From assembly GCF_012848175.1 (NCBI RefSeq), contig NZ_CP051651.1:3917501-3981500 (forward strand): a DNA stretch of 64,000 nucleotides, given 5' to 3'. Numbering within the stretch: position 1 is the stretch's first letter; each line of letters opens with the position of its first letter. Of the stretch, positions 38,190 through 46,658 are shown one piece after another. This DNA comes from Xanthomonas campestris pv. badrii (GTDB lineage: Bacteria > Pseudomonadota > Gammaproteobacteria > Xanthomonadales > Xanthomonadaceae). The position numbers and the translations under genes are program-made. Below the pieces are notes generated by a model that worked only from the letters and a program-made list of their open reading frames with translations, made no database searches and was not told the origin of the DNA.

Positions 38190-39710
38190 ATGAGTCTGGC
38201 GCTGGTGCACAGCCGTGCCCGCGTGGGGGTGCACGCGCCTGAGGTTCGGGTGGAGGTGCATCTGTCCGGCGGTCTTCCCTCCACCCAGATCGTGGGCCTG
38301 CCCGAAGCGGCGGTGCGCGAGTCGCGCGAGCGCGTACGTGCGGCGTTGCTCTGCGCGCAGTTCGAATTTCCGGCCCGGCGCATCACCATCAACCTGGCGC
38401 CTGCGGATCTGCCCAAGGAGGGCGGTCGTTTCGACATGCCGATCGCGCTTGGCATCCTGGCCGCCAGCGGGCAGATCGACCGCCAGGCATTGGCCGAGTA
38501 TGAGTTTCTCGGCGAGCTGGCGTTGACCGGCGAGCTGCGCGGCGTCGACGGCGTGCTGCCGGCCGCCCTGGCCGCCGCACAGGCGGGGCGACGGCTGATC
38601 GTGCCGCTGAGCAATGGCGCCGAGGCGGCCATCGCCGGGCATGTCCAGGCCTTCACTGCGCGGACCCTGCTGGAGGTCTGCGCCGCCCTCAACGGCACCC
38701 AGCCGGCGCCTGCCGCGGAACTGGCAGGCGCCACGCTCGGCGCACGTGCGCTACCGGATATGGCCGACGTGCGCGGGCAACCGCATGCGCGCCGCGCGCT
38801 GGAGATCGCCGCCGCCGGAGGGCATCACCTGCTGCTGGTCGGCAGCCCCGGATGCGGCAAGACCTTGCTGGCCTCGCGCCTGCCCGGCCTGCTGCCGGAC
38901 GCCAGCGAAGCCGAAGCACTGGAAACGGCTGCCATCACCTCGGTCAGCGGCCGTGGGCTGGATCTGGCCCGCTGGCGCCAGCGGCCCTACCGGTCCCCGC
39001 ACCACACCGCCAGTGCGGTTGCCCTGGTCGGCGGCGGCACGCACCCGCGCCCCGGCGAGATTTCGCTGGCGCACAACGGCGTGCTGTTCCTGGACGAACT
39101 GCCCGAGTGGCAACGGCAGACCCTGGAAGTGCTGCGCGAGCCGCTGGAATCGGGACTGGTCACGATCTCGCGTGCGGCGCGCAGCGTGGATTTTCCGGCA
39201 CGCTTCCAGTTGGTCGCAGCCATGAACCCCTGCCCGTGCGGCTGGGCGGGCGATGGCAGCGGCCGGTGCCGCTGCAGCAGCGACAGCATCCGCCGCTACC
39301 GCAGCCGCATTTCCGGGCCACTGCTGGACCGCATCGACCTGCATGTGGAAGTGCCGCGGCTGCCGGCGCAGGCGCTGCGTAGCGGCACCCCCGGTGAGGA
39401 CAGCGCCAGCGTGCGTGCCCGCGTGGTCGCCGCGCGGCAGCGGCAGCTCGCGCGCGGCGCTCTTCCAAACGCACAGCTCGATCAGCCCGACACCGACCGC
39501 CACTGCCGGCTGCAAGGCGACGACCAGGTGCTGCTGGAACGCGCGATCGAGCACCTGCAGCTGTCCGCACGTTCGATGCACCGCATCCTGCGCGTGGCGC
39601 GCACCATCGCCGATCTCGACGACAGCGCGGACATCGCCACCCGCCATCTCACCGAAGCGATCGGCTACCGCAAGCTGGATCGCGCACTCGGCACCGCCAG
39701 CGCGGCGTAG
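38190..39710 (+). CDS. comM: ComM / YifB Mg-chelatase-like AAA+ helicase
   Basis: A 506-residue AAA+ protein used in natural transformation as a branch-migration helicase. An N-terminal Lon-like ChlI fold (1-170; [21 protein letters not shown], in part) precedes the ATPase with Walker [12 protein letters not shown] (about 216-226), Walker [11 protein letters not shown] and a Cys cluster [15 protein letters not shown] that probably binds zinc. The C-terminal bundle ends with [20 protein letters not shown]. The last 78 coding bases and the stop are repeated at 40999-41084, on the far side of an insert (see findings). comM is a known integration hotspot in other bacteria. Confidence 0.95.
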   Translation: MSLALVHSRARVGVHAPEVRVEVHLSGGLPSTQIVGLPEAAVRESRERVRAALLCAQFEFPARRITINLAPADLPKEGGRFDMPIALGILAASGQIDRQALAEYEFLGELALTGELRGVDGVLPAALAAAQAGRRLIVPLSNGAEAAIAGHVQAFTARTLLEVCAALNGTQPAPAAELAGATLGARALPDMADVRGQPHARRALEIAAAGGHHLLLVGSPGCGKTLLASRLPGLLPDASEAEALETAAITSVSGRGLDLARWRQRPYRSPHHTASAVALVGGGTHPRPGEISLAHNGVLFLDELPEWQRQTLEVLREPLESGLVTISRAARSVDFPARFQLVAAMNPCPCGWAGDGSGRCRCSSDSIRRYRSRISGPLLDRIDLHVEVPRLPAQALRSGTPGEDSASVRARVVAARQRQLARGALPNAQLDQPDTDRHCRLQGDDQVLLERAIEHLQLSARSMHRILRVARTIADLDDSADIATRHLTEAIGYRKLDRALGTASAA

Positions 39711-39713
39711 CGC
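39633..39713. repeat. comM tail, copy 1 (intact)
   Basis: 81 bp, from ATCGCCACCCGCC to the three bases after the stop. Partner copy at 40999-41084. Confidence 0.9.
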
Positions 39714-39717
39714 AGGG

Positions 39718-40115
39718 ATGACTAGGGCGCGTCATCAATTGAGCAAGATGACCGAGGCAATCCAGTAGCTCGCTCCAAGGAAGTTGCAGGCGGTCTTGCC
39801 GTAGCGAGTCGCAATGGCGCGGTACTGCTTGGGTTTGGCAAAGACGTTCTCAATCAGATGTCGATCCTTGTACGGCACCCGGTCGTAGTCGCGCTGCACC
39901 TTGCGGGTCGGGCGGGAGGGGATGACGATCCGCGTCCCCTGCCGCCGCATCGGTTCGAGGACCCGTGCGCTGGCATCGTAGGCACGATCAGCACGCAGGG
40001 CGCCGGCCGACACGTGCGGCAACAAGACACCTTCACCTTCCAGATCCGACGCGTGGCCTGCGCTCAGATGAAACGCCACTGGATTGCCCAGCGCATCACG
40101 TGAAGCTGATGGCAC
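39718..40115 (-). pseudogene. IS5-family transposase remnant (C-terminal part)
   Basis: An open frame from about 40110 to 39735 encodes the C-terminal third of an IS5-type transposase: ALGNPVAFHLSAGHASDLEG, RADRAYDASARVLEP, VPYKDRHLIENVFAKPKQYRAIATRYGKTA (in part). DRHLIENVFAKPKQYR carries the last catalytic Glu. The N-terminal two thirds and the other end of the element are absent, replaced by AT-richer DNA, so it is a dead fragment. It sits just past the comM tail repeat. Confidence 0.85.
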
Positions 40116-40142
40116 CAAAGAAATATGTCTCAATAATTTTCA

Positions 40143-40897
40143 TTAAACTTCTGGCGACATAATCCCGGCCGCCAGAGAAGGACGATCCTTCTGCATCAAT
40201 TCTTCTGAAGCGGCGTTGTCATAATGTCGGATATAAAATTGACCACTAGCCCATCGACTGACTTCGCATTGGGCAACGGCCTGTCTGAAATTACGACAAC
40301 ATCCACCGAGACATCTTTCCCAACTGCAGTATAGTCTGCCCGGGTGACCTCTTTGTTTGATATGGAGAAGCCCTTCGAAAATAGATCCTCCAGTGATGGG
40401 AGTGCTTGTTTCCTCTGCGATCTTTACCATCATCTGCTGATCGGTCGCCATGGTGAAGTCCGTTGTTGCAACCTCCATAGCAAATGATCCGCAATCGTAA
40501 AATATCGATAGTCCGTTGAAAAGATCGCCACCTTTAACTCGAACCCCCTTTGGATGGCTGTCTAGCGCAGTACAGGGAAGGCCCGGAATTTTGTAAGAAG
40601 GGATTTTTAAGGCGCTCTCGTATCCCTCCTTGCGCGCAATATCCCTTATTGAAAAGAAAATATCCTGGAATTCTTTTTGGGAATATAGTGCTGTGCCAGA
40701 TGCCCTTGTCGGCTGTGCGGCATCTCGTGAATAAGCTGTTGATGATCTTGGTTTTTCCTCGACCACATCTTGCGACAACCGGGGCTCCGTTCCACTCTGA
40801 ACATTCTTTCAATTGGGAAATTTGGCGTTGCCACGCTTTGACTGCTTGCTGATGAAGAGAAAATTATGGCGGACACGACAATTATTGATTTATTCAT
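40143..40897 (-). pseudogene. low-GC secreted-protein gene, split between reading frames
   Basis: ATG at 40897 follows a good Shine-Dalgarno (TGGAGG, 6 nt away) and starts a signal peptide MNKSIIVVSAIIFSSSASS. The long body, about 210 residues from about 40778 to 40143 (SQDVVEEKPRSSTAYSRD..., ending GIMSPEV), is open in a different frame, and a third frame (AWQRQISQLKECSEWNG) looks coding in between. One or two frameshifts near 40775-40840 would join them into a protein of about 250 residues with 7-8 Cys. GC is near 47% (40501-40560), unlike the genome. I do not recognise the family. Either a pseudogene or a read error. Confidence 0.55.
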
Positions 40898-40998
40898 AAC
40901 CATCCTCCAGAGAGCGTGCAGTCTTCGGTAAAACTGGTGAAGCAAGGATCTTTGCCCACGCAATAATTACTTATTTTGGGGTCGATTGCCTGACTGAT

Positions 40999-41084
40999 AT
41001 CGCCACCCGCCATCTCACCGAAGCGATCGGTTACCGCAGCTGGATCGCGCACTCGGCACCGCCAGCGCCAGCGCGGCGTAGCGC
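40999..41084. repeat. comM tail, copy 2 (frameshifted)
   Basis: 86 bp, the same sequence as 39633-39713 with one C-to-T change, one missing A (in CAAGCTGG) and an extra GCCAGC unit. It does not belong to any complete gene. Confidence 0.9.
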
Positions 41085-41540
41085 GGCGGCGATTGCACCA
41101 CCGGCTGCCGCGGTGGCCGCGCCCGGGGGCGCGTTCTGCACCGACAGCTTCGCGCGCGCGTGCCTGCTGCGATGATCGCCCCAGCCGATGCGCCATCGCA
41201 GGCAAGCCTTCGAGGCGTGCCCTGCGGTTCCATTCCACACCACACCGCCAAGCGCCACGCCGCAACATCCACTTCATGGCACTGCACGTACAACGTCAGC
41301 CTCTCCTTTGCACCGAGGTTGTCATGAGCCGACTCCCCGAGTTATCCACCGTGCCGTCGCTGGATCTGAATCGCTATCTGGGTACCTGGTACGAGATCGC
41401 GCGGCTACCGATCCGTTTCGAGGATGCGGACTGTACCGACGTGTCGGCGCATTACACGCTGCAGGACGACGGCACGGTGCGCGTGCATGTAATGACCCAC
41501 TGAAAATCTGCTCAGGTGTTAGCCTTCAGAGGAGACATCG

Positions 41541-41858
41541 ATGAGTGCAGTAATGGACGAAGAACAGATCAAGCGCTGGACGGCCCGGCGCAAGTCGGCG
41601 CTGGTGCTGGAGATCATCCAGGGGAAGACGACGGTGGCCTTGGCCAGCCGGCAGTTCGACCTGACGCCCAATGAGATCGAAGGCTGGGTCGAGGAAGGTA
41701 AGCGCGGCCTGGAGAACGCGCTGCGGGCCAAGCCCGAAGACGTGCGCGAGCAGTACGAACGCCAGCTCAAGGAGCTGCAGGAAGCCTACGGCGAAGCCAT
41801 GCTGGAACTGCGTGCCCGAAAAAAATTGGCAGCCCTGCTGGGCAAGGACGAGAGCTGA
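41541..41858 (+). CDS. IS3-family transposase OrfA
   Basis: A 105-residue DNA-binding subunit. KRWTARRKSALVLEIIQGKTTVALASRQFDLTPNEIEGWVEE (in part) is a helix-turn-helix for the terminal repeats, and the long helical tail (AKPEDVREQYERQLKELQEAYGEAML, in part) is a leucine-zipper-like coiled coil. The run A-AAA-AAA at 41819-41825 lies in its last codons and fits -1 frameshifting into OrfB. The stop overlaps the OrfB ATG by one base. Confidence 0.9.
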   Translation: MSAVMDEEQIKRWTARRKSALVLEIIQGKTTVALASRQFDLTPNEIEGWVEEGKRGLENALRAKPEDVREQYERQLKELQEAYGEAMLELRARKKLAALLGKDES

Positions 41859-42682
41859 TGGCCTCGATCCAGCAGGGCCTGAAGGAGGACGGGTTCGACG
41901 TCTCGATGGTCAAGCTGTGCCGCTGGTTCGGTGTACCACGGCGCAGCGTGTACTACACGCCGCGCAAGGCAGCGCCGAAGGTGAAGCCAGAGCTGGCCGA
42001 ACCGATCAAGGCCATGATCGAGGCCGAGCCGTCGTTCGGGTATCGGACGGTGGCTGGGCTACTGCGGATGAACAAGAACACGGTGCAGCGGATCTTTCAG
42101 ATCAAGGGCTGGCAGGTGCGCAAGCGGGCCGTGGGCAAGCGACCGCGGATCGAGGCCTTGCCCTCGGTGGCCAGCGCACCGAACCAACGCTGGGCCACCG
42201 ACCTGTGTCGGATCTGGGGCGGTAAGGACGGCTGGCTGAGCCTGGCCCTGGTGATCGATTGCCATACCCGGCAATTGCTGGGCTGGCAGCTCTCGCGCAC
42301 GGGCAGGGCCAGCACCGCCGTGGCGGCCTTGGAGCAAGCACTGATCACCCGCTTCGGCACGCTGGGCAAGGTCAAGGAGCCGTTCCTGCTGCGCTCGGAC
42401 AATGGCCTGGTCTTCACCAGCCGCGACTACACCCGCCTGGTCGCTGGCTACGGCATGAAGCAGGAGTTCATCACGCCACACTGTCCCCAGCAGAACGGGA
42501 TGGTCGAGCGCGTCATACGCACGCTCAAGGAACAGTGCGTCCATCGGCACCGGTTCGAGAGCTTGGCCCACGCCTTGCGCGTCATCAGCGACTGGATTGG
42601 GTTCTACAACCGGCAGCGCCCGCATCAGGCACTGAACATGATGACGCCTGACCAAGCCTATGCCGCTACATTAACCACCTGA
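41858..42682 (+). CDS. IS3-family transposase OrfB (DDE integrase)
   Basis: A 274-residue catalytic subunit, with the rve integrase core: first Asp in RWATDLCRIW, second in LRSDNGLVFTS, and Glu in GMVERVIRTLKEQ. An N-terminal HTH_21-like part (EPSFGYRTVAGLLRM) is present. The C terminus FYNRQRPHQALNMMTPDQAY is typical. It can start alone at ATG 41858, or as an OrfAB fusion by -1 slippage. Complete and apparently functional. Confidence 0.93.
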   Translation: MASIQQGLKEDGFDVSMVKLCRWFGVPRRSVYYTPRKAAPKVKPELAEPIKAMIEAEPSFGYRTVAGLLRMNKNTVQRIFQIKGWQVRKRAVGKRPRIEALPSVASAPNQRWATDLCRIWGGKDGWLSLALVIDCHTRQLLGWQLSRTGRASTAVAALEQALITRFGTLGKVKEPFLLRSDNGLVFTSRDYTRLVAGYGMKQEFITPHCPQQNGMVERVIRTLKEQCVHRHRFESLAHALRVISDWIGFYNRQRPHQALNMMTPDQAYAATLTT

Positions 42683-43166
42683 CCTGTGCAGAAACCGGTG
42701 GGTCATTACATGCAGAACCGCTGCCTGACCGTGGAAGGGGAGCTGGAGGAAGCCATCGGCCAGGCGCGTCCTATCGACGACACCCACGGCCGTCTGGAAG
42801 TGACCTTTCTGCCCGAAGGGCTGCGCTGGATTCCCTTCACCAAGGGCGACTACTGGGTGATGCGCATCGACGCCGACTACACCGCAGCCCTGGTTGGCAG
42901 CCCCGATCGCAACTACCTGTGGCTGCTGGCGCGGCTGCCACAGCTGGACGAAGACATCACCCAGGCCTACCTGGCGCATGCACGCGAACAGGGCTTCGAT
43001 CTGGCGCCATTGATCCACACCCCGCACACCGGGCGGCTGACCGAACAGCCATTGCCCTGAACCCTGCGGCGTTGCCATTGCGTGATGGCCGCGGGCGACC
43101 ACTGCGGGGTGCCGACCGGCACGCACTTCCAGCGGCAACCCGCGGCCGGCCACGCATCAGCGCCAG

Positions 43167-43343
43167 TTACCCGTTGAGCGTGCCCAGATCCTTGGCGGCG
43201 GCCTGCGCGCCTTCCAGGCTGTCGAACGCCACGCCGGTGTCGCCGACCACGTACTTGATCAGTTCGCCGTCGCGCGTGGTTTCCTGCATCTTGAAGATCG
43301 GCACTGCATCGGTGCCGCCGACACGTTCTTTCTGCGTTGTCAT
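43167..43343 (-). CDS. 58-residue hypothetical protein
   Basis: A short gene with a strong ribosome site (TGGAGGA, 7 nt before the ATG). It encodes MTTQKERVGGTDAVPIF..., then METTRDGELIKYVVGDTGVAFDSL in part, ending AAKDLGTLNG. It has a strand-turn pattern and no membrane segment. Codon use is like the genome. Small proteins of this kind recur in xanthomonads without known role. It converges with the lipocalin 3' fragment. Confidence 0.65.
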   Translation of the reverse strand: MTTQKERVGGTDAVPIFKMQETTRDGELIKYVVGDTGVAFDSLEGAQAAAKDLGTLNG

Positions 43344-43727
43344 GGATGAGTCCTCCAGTGAGAGCGCCTTGCCGCGGATCGGCTGGCCCTGCGGCCCGCA
43401 TGGGCGAGCGCAGACGCAACGACCGTAGCGCGCCCGCGCGTGCAGGCGCGTGAATCCCTCGCAGCGCGGCAGTTCGCACAGCGCATCGGGTCCGCTCGGC
43501 AGAAAATCACATCCACTTCGCTACGCGGACGCGCGCAATACACGCGTGTGTCGTACATTCGCGACGTGCAGCCTCATCCGTCCCCATCTGTGGTCCACAT
43601 CACGTCGTTGCGGCGCGCCCGTTGGCGCGGCAACGCGGCCGTGGCGCACGCCTGGATGCTGCCGCAGCGTCCACCCCGCATCGGGCCGCACGCGTGATCT
43701 GGCCCTCATGCCGATGCGGGTGGTGAC
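43344..43727. other. 384-bp divergent gap before the EAL gene
   Basis: No gene seen. It should hold the promoter of the phosphodiesterase and, leftwards, that of the 58-residue gene. Confidence 0.4.
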
Positions 43728-45296
43728 GTGAAGCGCCAACGCATCATCAGCTTGACCGTGCTGTTGGTGGCGGTGTGCGCAACGCTCCCGATCGGTCTGT
43801 CGTACTACCTGGCCTGGCGGCTGGCGCTGTCGCGTGAGGAAGGCAGGCTCAGCCAGCTGGCGGCGCTGTCGATCCGGCGTACCGAAACCGCCTTCGACGA
43901 AGCCCATGGGGCCTTGCTGAGCATGGCCGCCTCCCGGCTGACGCCCTGCTCGCCCGCCCACCTGGCGCAGATGCGCGCGTTGGTGCTGACCAGCCAGTAC
44001 ATCGTCGAGCTGGGGCATTTCCGGCAAGGGCGGTTGCGCTGCACCTCTTGGGGACTATTGCCTGCCAGCATTCCGCAGCGCCGCGCGGATTTCGTGGTCA
44101 AGCGCGGCATTGCAGTCACCACGCGGCTGCTGCCGCTGGCCAATCCGCAACATCCGCTGATGGCGCTGCAGCTGGACAACTACAACGTCCTGATCAATCC
44201 GAACACGCTGGCCGACATCAATCTCCCGCCCGGCCTGCAGCTGGCGATCGGCACCCCGGACGGGCACCTGCTCAGCAGCACCGGCACCGCAGCCGAACGG
44301 TTGCTGTTGGCGCCACCGGCCGACGATGCCACCCGCATGCCCGGGCAGGCGCACGCGCAGGTGCTGTCCGGCAGGGGACGCCGGGGCGACTGGGCTGCGG
44401 TGGTCACCGAACCGGCCGCTTACCTGCGCGGGCCGCTGGCCGCCGCGCGGCTGCAGGTGGTGCCGGTCGGCATTGCGCTGGCCGTGCTGCTGGTCGGCCT
44501 GGTGCTGTGGGTCTCGCGGCGACGCTTGTCGCCGCTGGCGCGGCTGGAGATCGCGGTGCAGCGTGGCGAATTCGTCGTGCATTACCAACCGATCATCGCC
44601 CTGGACAGCGGCCGCTGCGTAGGCGCCGAGGCCCTGGTGCGCTGGCAGCAGCCCGATGGCGTGCTGGTGCCGCCGGACGCCTTCATTCCGCTGGCCGAAG
44701 AGAGCGGCCTGATCCTGCCGATCACCGATCTGGTGGTGGCCGAAGTCATCCGCGATCTCGGCCCCACCCTGGCCGCCGAACCGTCGCTGCATGTGGCCAT
44801 CAACGTCTCGGCCGGGGACATCAAGAGCGGCCGCGTGCAGTCGGTGCTGGCCGACGCGCTGCGGGGTACCGGCGTGGACAGCGGGCAGGTCTGGGTGGAG
44901 GCGACCGAACGCAGCCTGATGGACATCGATGCCGCGCGCACCACCATCACGCATCTGCGTGGCGCCGGCCACACCGTCTCCATCGACGACTTCGGCACCG
45001 GCTATTCCAGCCTGCAGTATCTGCAAGGCCTGCCGCTGGATGCCTTGAAGATCGACAAATCGTTCGTGGACACCATCGGCACGCACTCGGCCACCAGCTC
45101 GGTCACCGCGCACATCATCGAAATGGCCAAGACGCTGCAGCTGCGCACCATCGCCGAAGGGGTCGAGCGCCAGGAACAGCTGGATTACCTGCGCGCGCAC
45201 GGCGTGGACCTGGCGCAGGGCTGGCTGTTCTCGCGCGCGCTGCCGGCCATCGGCTTCATCGCCTATCAGGCACAGGCGCGAAGGTCGGCGCGCTGA
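43728..45296 (+). CDS. CSS-motif EAL domain c-di-GMP phosphodiesterase
   Basis: A 522-residue inner-membrane enzyme. Helix 1 (7-29), a periplasmic CSS-type sensor, helix 2 (about 242-262), then a cytoplasmic EAL domain (270-515). Cys74 (TPCSP) and Cys105 (LRCTSWG, CTS in place of CSS) match the spacing of the E. coli PdeC pair that forms an activity-lowering disulfide. All catalytic residues of EAL are present: GAEALVRW, NVS, EATERSL, SIDDFGTGYSS, KIDKSFV, EGVERQEQ and QGW. It should hydrolyse c-di-GMP and so favour motility over biofilm. It stands alone, with its own leader. Confidence 0.92.
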   Translation: MKRQRIISLTVLLVAVCATLPIGLSYYLAWRLALSREEGRLSQLAALSIRRTETAFDEAHGALLSMAASRLTPCSPAHLAQMRALVLTSQYIVELGHFRQGRLRCTSWGLLPASIPQRRADFVVKRGIAVTTRLLPLANPQHPLMALQLDNYNVLINPNTLADINLPPGLQLAIGTPDGHLLSSTGTAAERLLLAPPADDATRMPGQAHAQVLSGRGRRGDWAAVVTEPAAYLRGPLAAARLQVVPVGIALAVLLVGLVLWVSRRRLSPLARLEIAVQRGEFVVHYQPIIALDSGRCVGAEALVRWQQPDGVLVPPDAFIPLAEESGLILPITDLVVAEVIRDLGPTLAAEPSLHVAINVSAGDIKSGRVQSVLADALRGTGVDSGQVWVEATERSLMDIDAARTTITHLRGAGHTVSIDDFGTGYSSLQYLQGLPLDALKIDKSFVDTIGTHSATSSVTAHIIEMAKTLQLRTIAEGVERQEQLDYLRAHGVDLAQGWLFSRALPAIGFIAYQAQARRSAR

Positions 45297-45490
45297 GTCA
45301 TGCGATTGCCACCTTGCCGCCTGGCCTTGTGGCCATTGGCCATGGGCCGCTGGTGATTTGTCAGTGGGGATTTGTGATTGGCGCGCCGCATGGACCATGC
45401 GCATGCCGCGTCCTGCGTACTGGCAACCGCAGTTCGGCGCCGTCAGCAAACGCCCCACACGCCAGCAGTGCGTACACGCTCCAGCCCAAG

Positions 45491-45514
45491 AAAAAAGCCG
45501 CCAGTGGTGGCGGC
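45491..45514 (-). terminator. terminator of the desaturase operon
   Basis: On the minus strand GCCGCCA-CCAC-TGGCGGC followed by six T. It starts 14 bp after the desaturase stop. Confidence 0.88.
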
Positions 45515-45527
45515 CTGTTTCGTTGGA

Positions 45528-46649
45528 TCACGCGCCCTGCAGCGCTGCGCTGCGCTCGCGCACCGGCTTGGGCCGGCTCGGGAACGCGTGCCGCACGATC
45601 CGCCACATCACCTGCCCGAACTGCCGCGGCAGCGAGCCGGTGTTGTAGTGCTGGCCGTAGCGCGCACAGATCTGCTTCACTTCGACCGCGATCTGCGCAT
45701 ACCGGTTGGCCGGCAGGTCCGGATAGAAGTGGTGTTCGATCTGGTGGCTCAGATTGCCCGACAGCACGTTCATCAGCTTGCCGCCGGTCAGATTCGACGA
45801 GCCGCGCAACTGGCGCAGATACCAGTGGCCGCGCGATTCGTTGCGGATCGATTCCTTCGGAAACACTTCCGCGTCGGCGGTGAAATGACCGCAGAAGATG
45901 ATCACGAAGGTCCAGATGCTGCGCAGCACGTTGGCGGCCAGGTTGCCCAGCAGCACGGTCAGGAAGAACGGACCGGCCAGCGCCGGGAACACGATGTAGT
46001 CCTTGAGCATCTGGCGGCCCATCTTGCGGCCGACCGGCAGGAACGAAGCGCGCAATTCGGCGGTCTTCATCTTGCCGGCGAACCAGCGGCCCAGGCGCAG
46101 GTCCTGGATGGCCACGCCCCACTCGAACAGCAGCGCGAACACCACTGCAATGAAGGGCTGCATCAGGTAGAACGGGCGCCAGCGCTGCTCGGGGAAGATG
46201 CGCAACAGGCCGTAGCCGATGTCGTCGTCCATGCCGCGCACGTTGGTGTAGGTGTGGTGCTTGAAGTTGTGCGTCTTGCGCCAGTTGTCGCCAGTGGCAA
46301 CGATGTCCCACTCGTAGGTATTGCCGTTGAGCTGCGGATCGCCCATCCAGTCGTACTGGCCGTGCATGACGTTGTGGCCCAGCTCCATGTTCTCCAGGAT
46401 CTTGGACAGCGTCAGCAGCAGCACGCCGGCGATCCAGGCCGGAACCAGCACGCTGTGCACGAAGGCGCCCAGGAACAGCAGCGCGCGGCCGGACACGCCG
46501 GTCCAGCGCACGGCCGCCACGATGCGGCGGATGTAGCGTGCATCGTCGGCACCTACCTGCTTCAGCACGCGGGCGCGGATGGCATCGAGCTCGTCGCCGA
46601 AGGATTGCAGCTCGGCGGCAGACAGGGCGCGGTTATGGACTCGGCTCAT
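45528..46649 (-). CDS. membrane fatty acid desaturase (acyl-CoA delta-9 type)
   Basis: A 373-residue inner-membrane di-iron desaturase with about four helices. The three histidine boxes are complete: GHNVMHG (HxxxH), HNFKHHTYTN (HxxHH) and HQIEHHFYP (HxxHH). Sequence style and its partner gene match Pseudomonas DesB-type acyl-CoA desaturases, which put a double bond into saturated acyl chains. The reductase gene upstream, separated by 9 bp, would deliver electrons. A TetR regulator diverges from the pair. Confidence 0.92.
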   Translation of the reverse strand: MSRVHNRALSAAELQSFGDELDAIRARVLKQVGADDARYIRRIVAAVRWTGVSGRALLFLGAFVHSVLVPAWIAGVLLLTLSKILENMELGHNVMHGQYDWMGDPQLNGNTYEWDIVATGDNWRKTHNFKHHTYTNVRGMDDDIGYGLLRIFPEQRWRPFYLMQPFIAVVFALLFEWGVAIQDLRLGRWFAGKMKTAELRASFLPVGRKMGRQMLKDYIVFPALAGPFFLTVLLGNLAANVLRSIWTFVIIFCGHFTADAEVFPKESIRNESRGHWYLRQLRGSSNLTGGKLMNVLSGNLSHQIEHHFYPDLPANRYAQIAVEVKQICARYGQHYNTGSLPRQFGQVMWRIVRHAFPSRPKPVRERSAALQGA

Positions 46650-46658
46650 GCAGGTTCC

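Larger units (their letters stand above)
41488..42710. mobile_element. intact IS3-family insertion sequence, 1223 bp
   Basis: Terminal inverted repeats begin TGTAATGACCCAC at both ends (13 identical bases, then partial match). It is flanked by TGCA at 41484-41487 and 42711-42714, a 4-bp target duplication. It carries two overlapping transposase genes and a likely frameshift signal. Both ends and both frames are whole, so it may still move. Confidence 0.93.
41324..43060 (+). pseudogene. blc: Blc-type lipocalin gene interrupted by an IS3-family element
   Basis: The 5' part (41324-41487) codes MSRLPELSTVPSLDLN...YLGTWYEIARLP, with the lipocalin GxW motif, and stops within the element. The 3' part (42711-43060) continues CLTVEGELEEAIGQARPIDD...RLEVTFLPEGLRW and DRNYLWLLARLP to the stop. 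Deleting the element and one TGCA copy joins VRVQNRC in frame and gives 510 bp, 169 residues, the normal length of small bacterial lipocalins. Such proteins bind lipids at the outer membrane, though no signal peptide is seen here. The gene is inactive as it stands. Confidence 0.92.
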
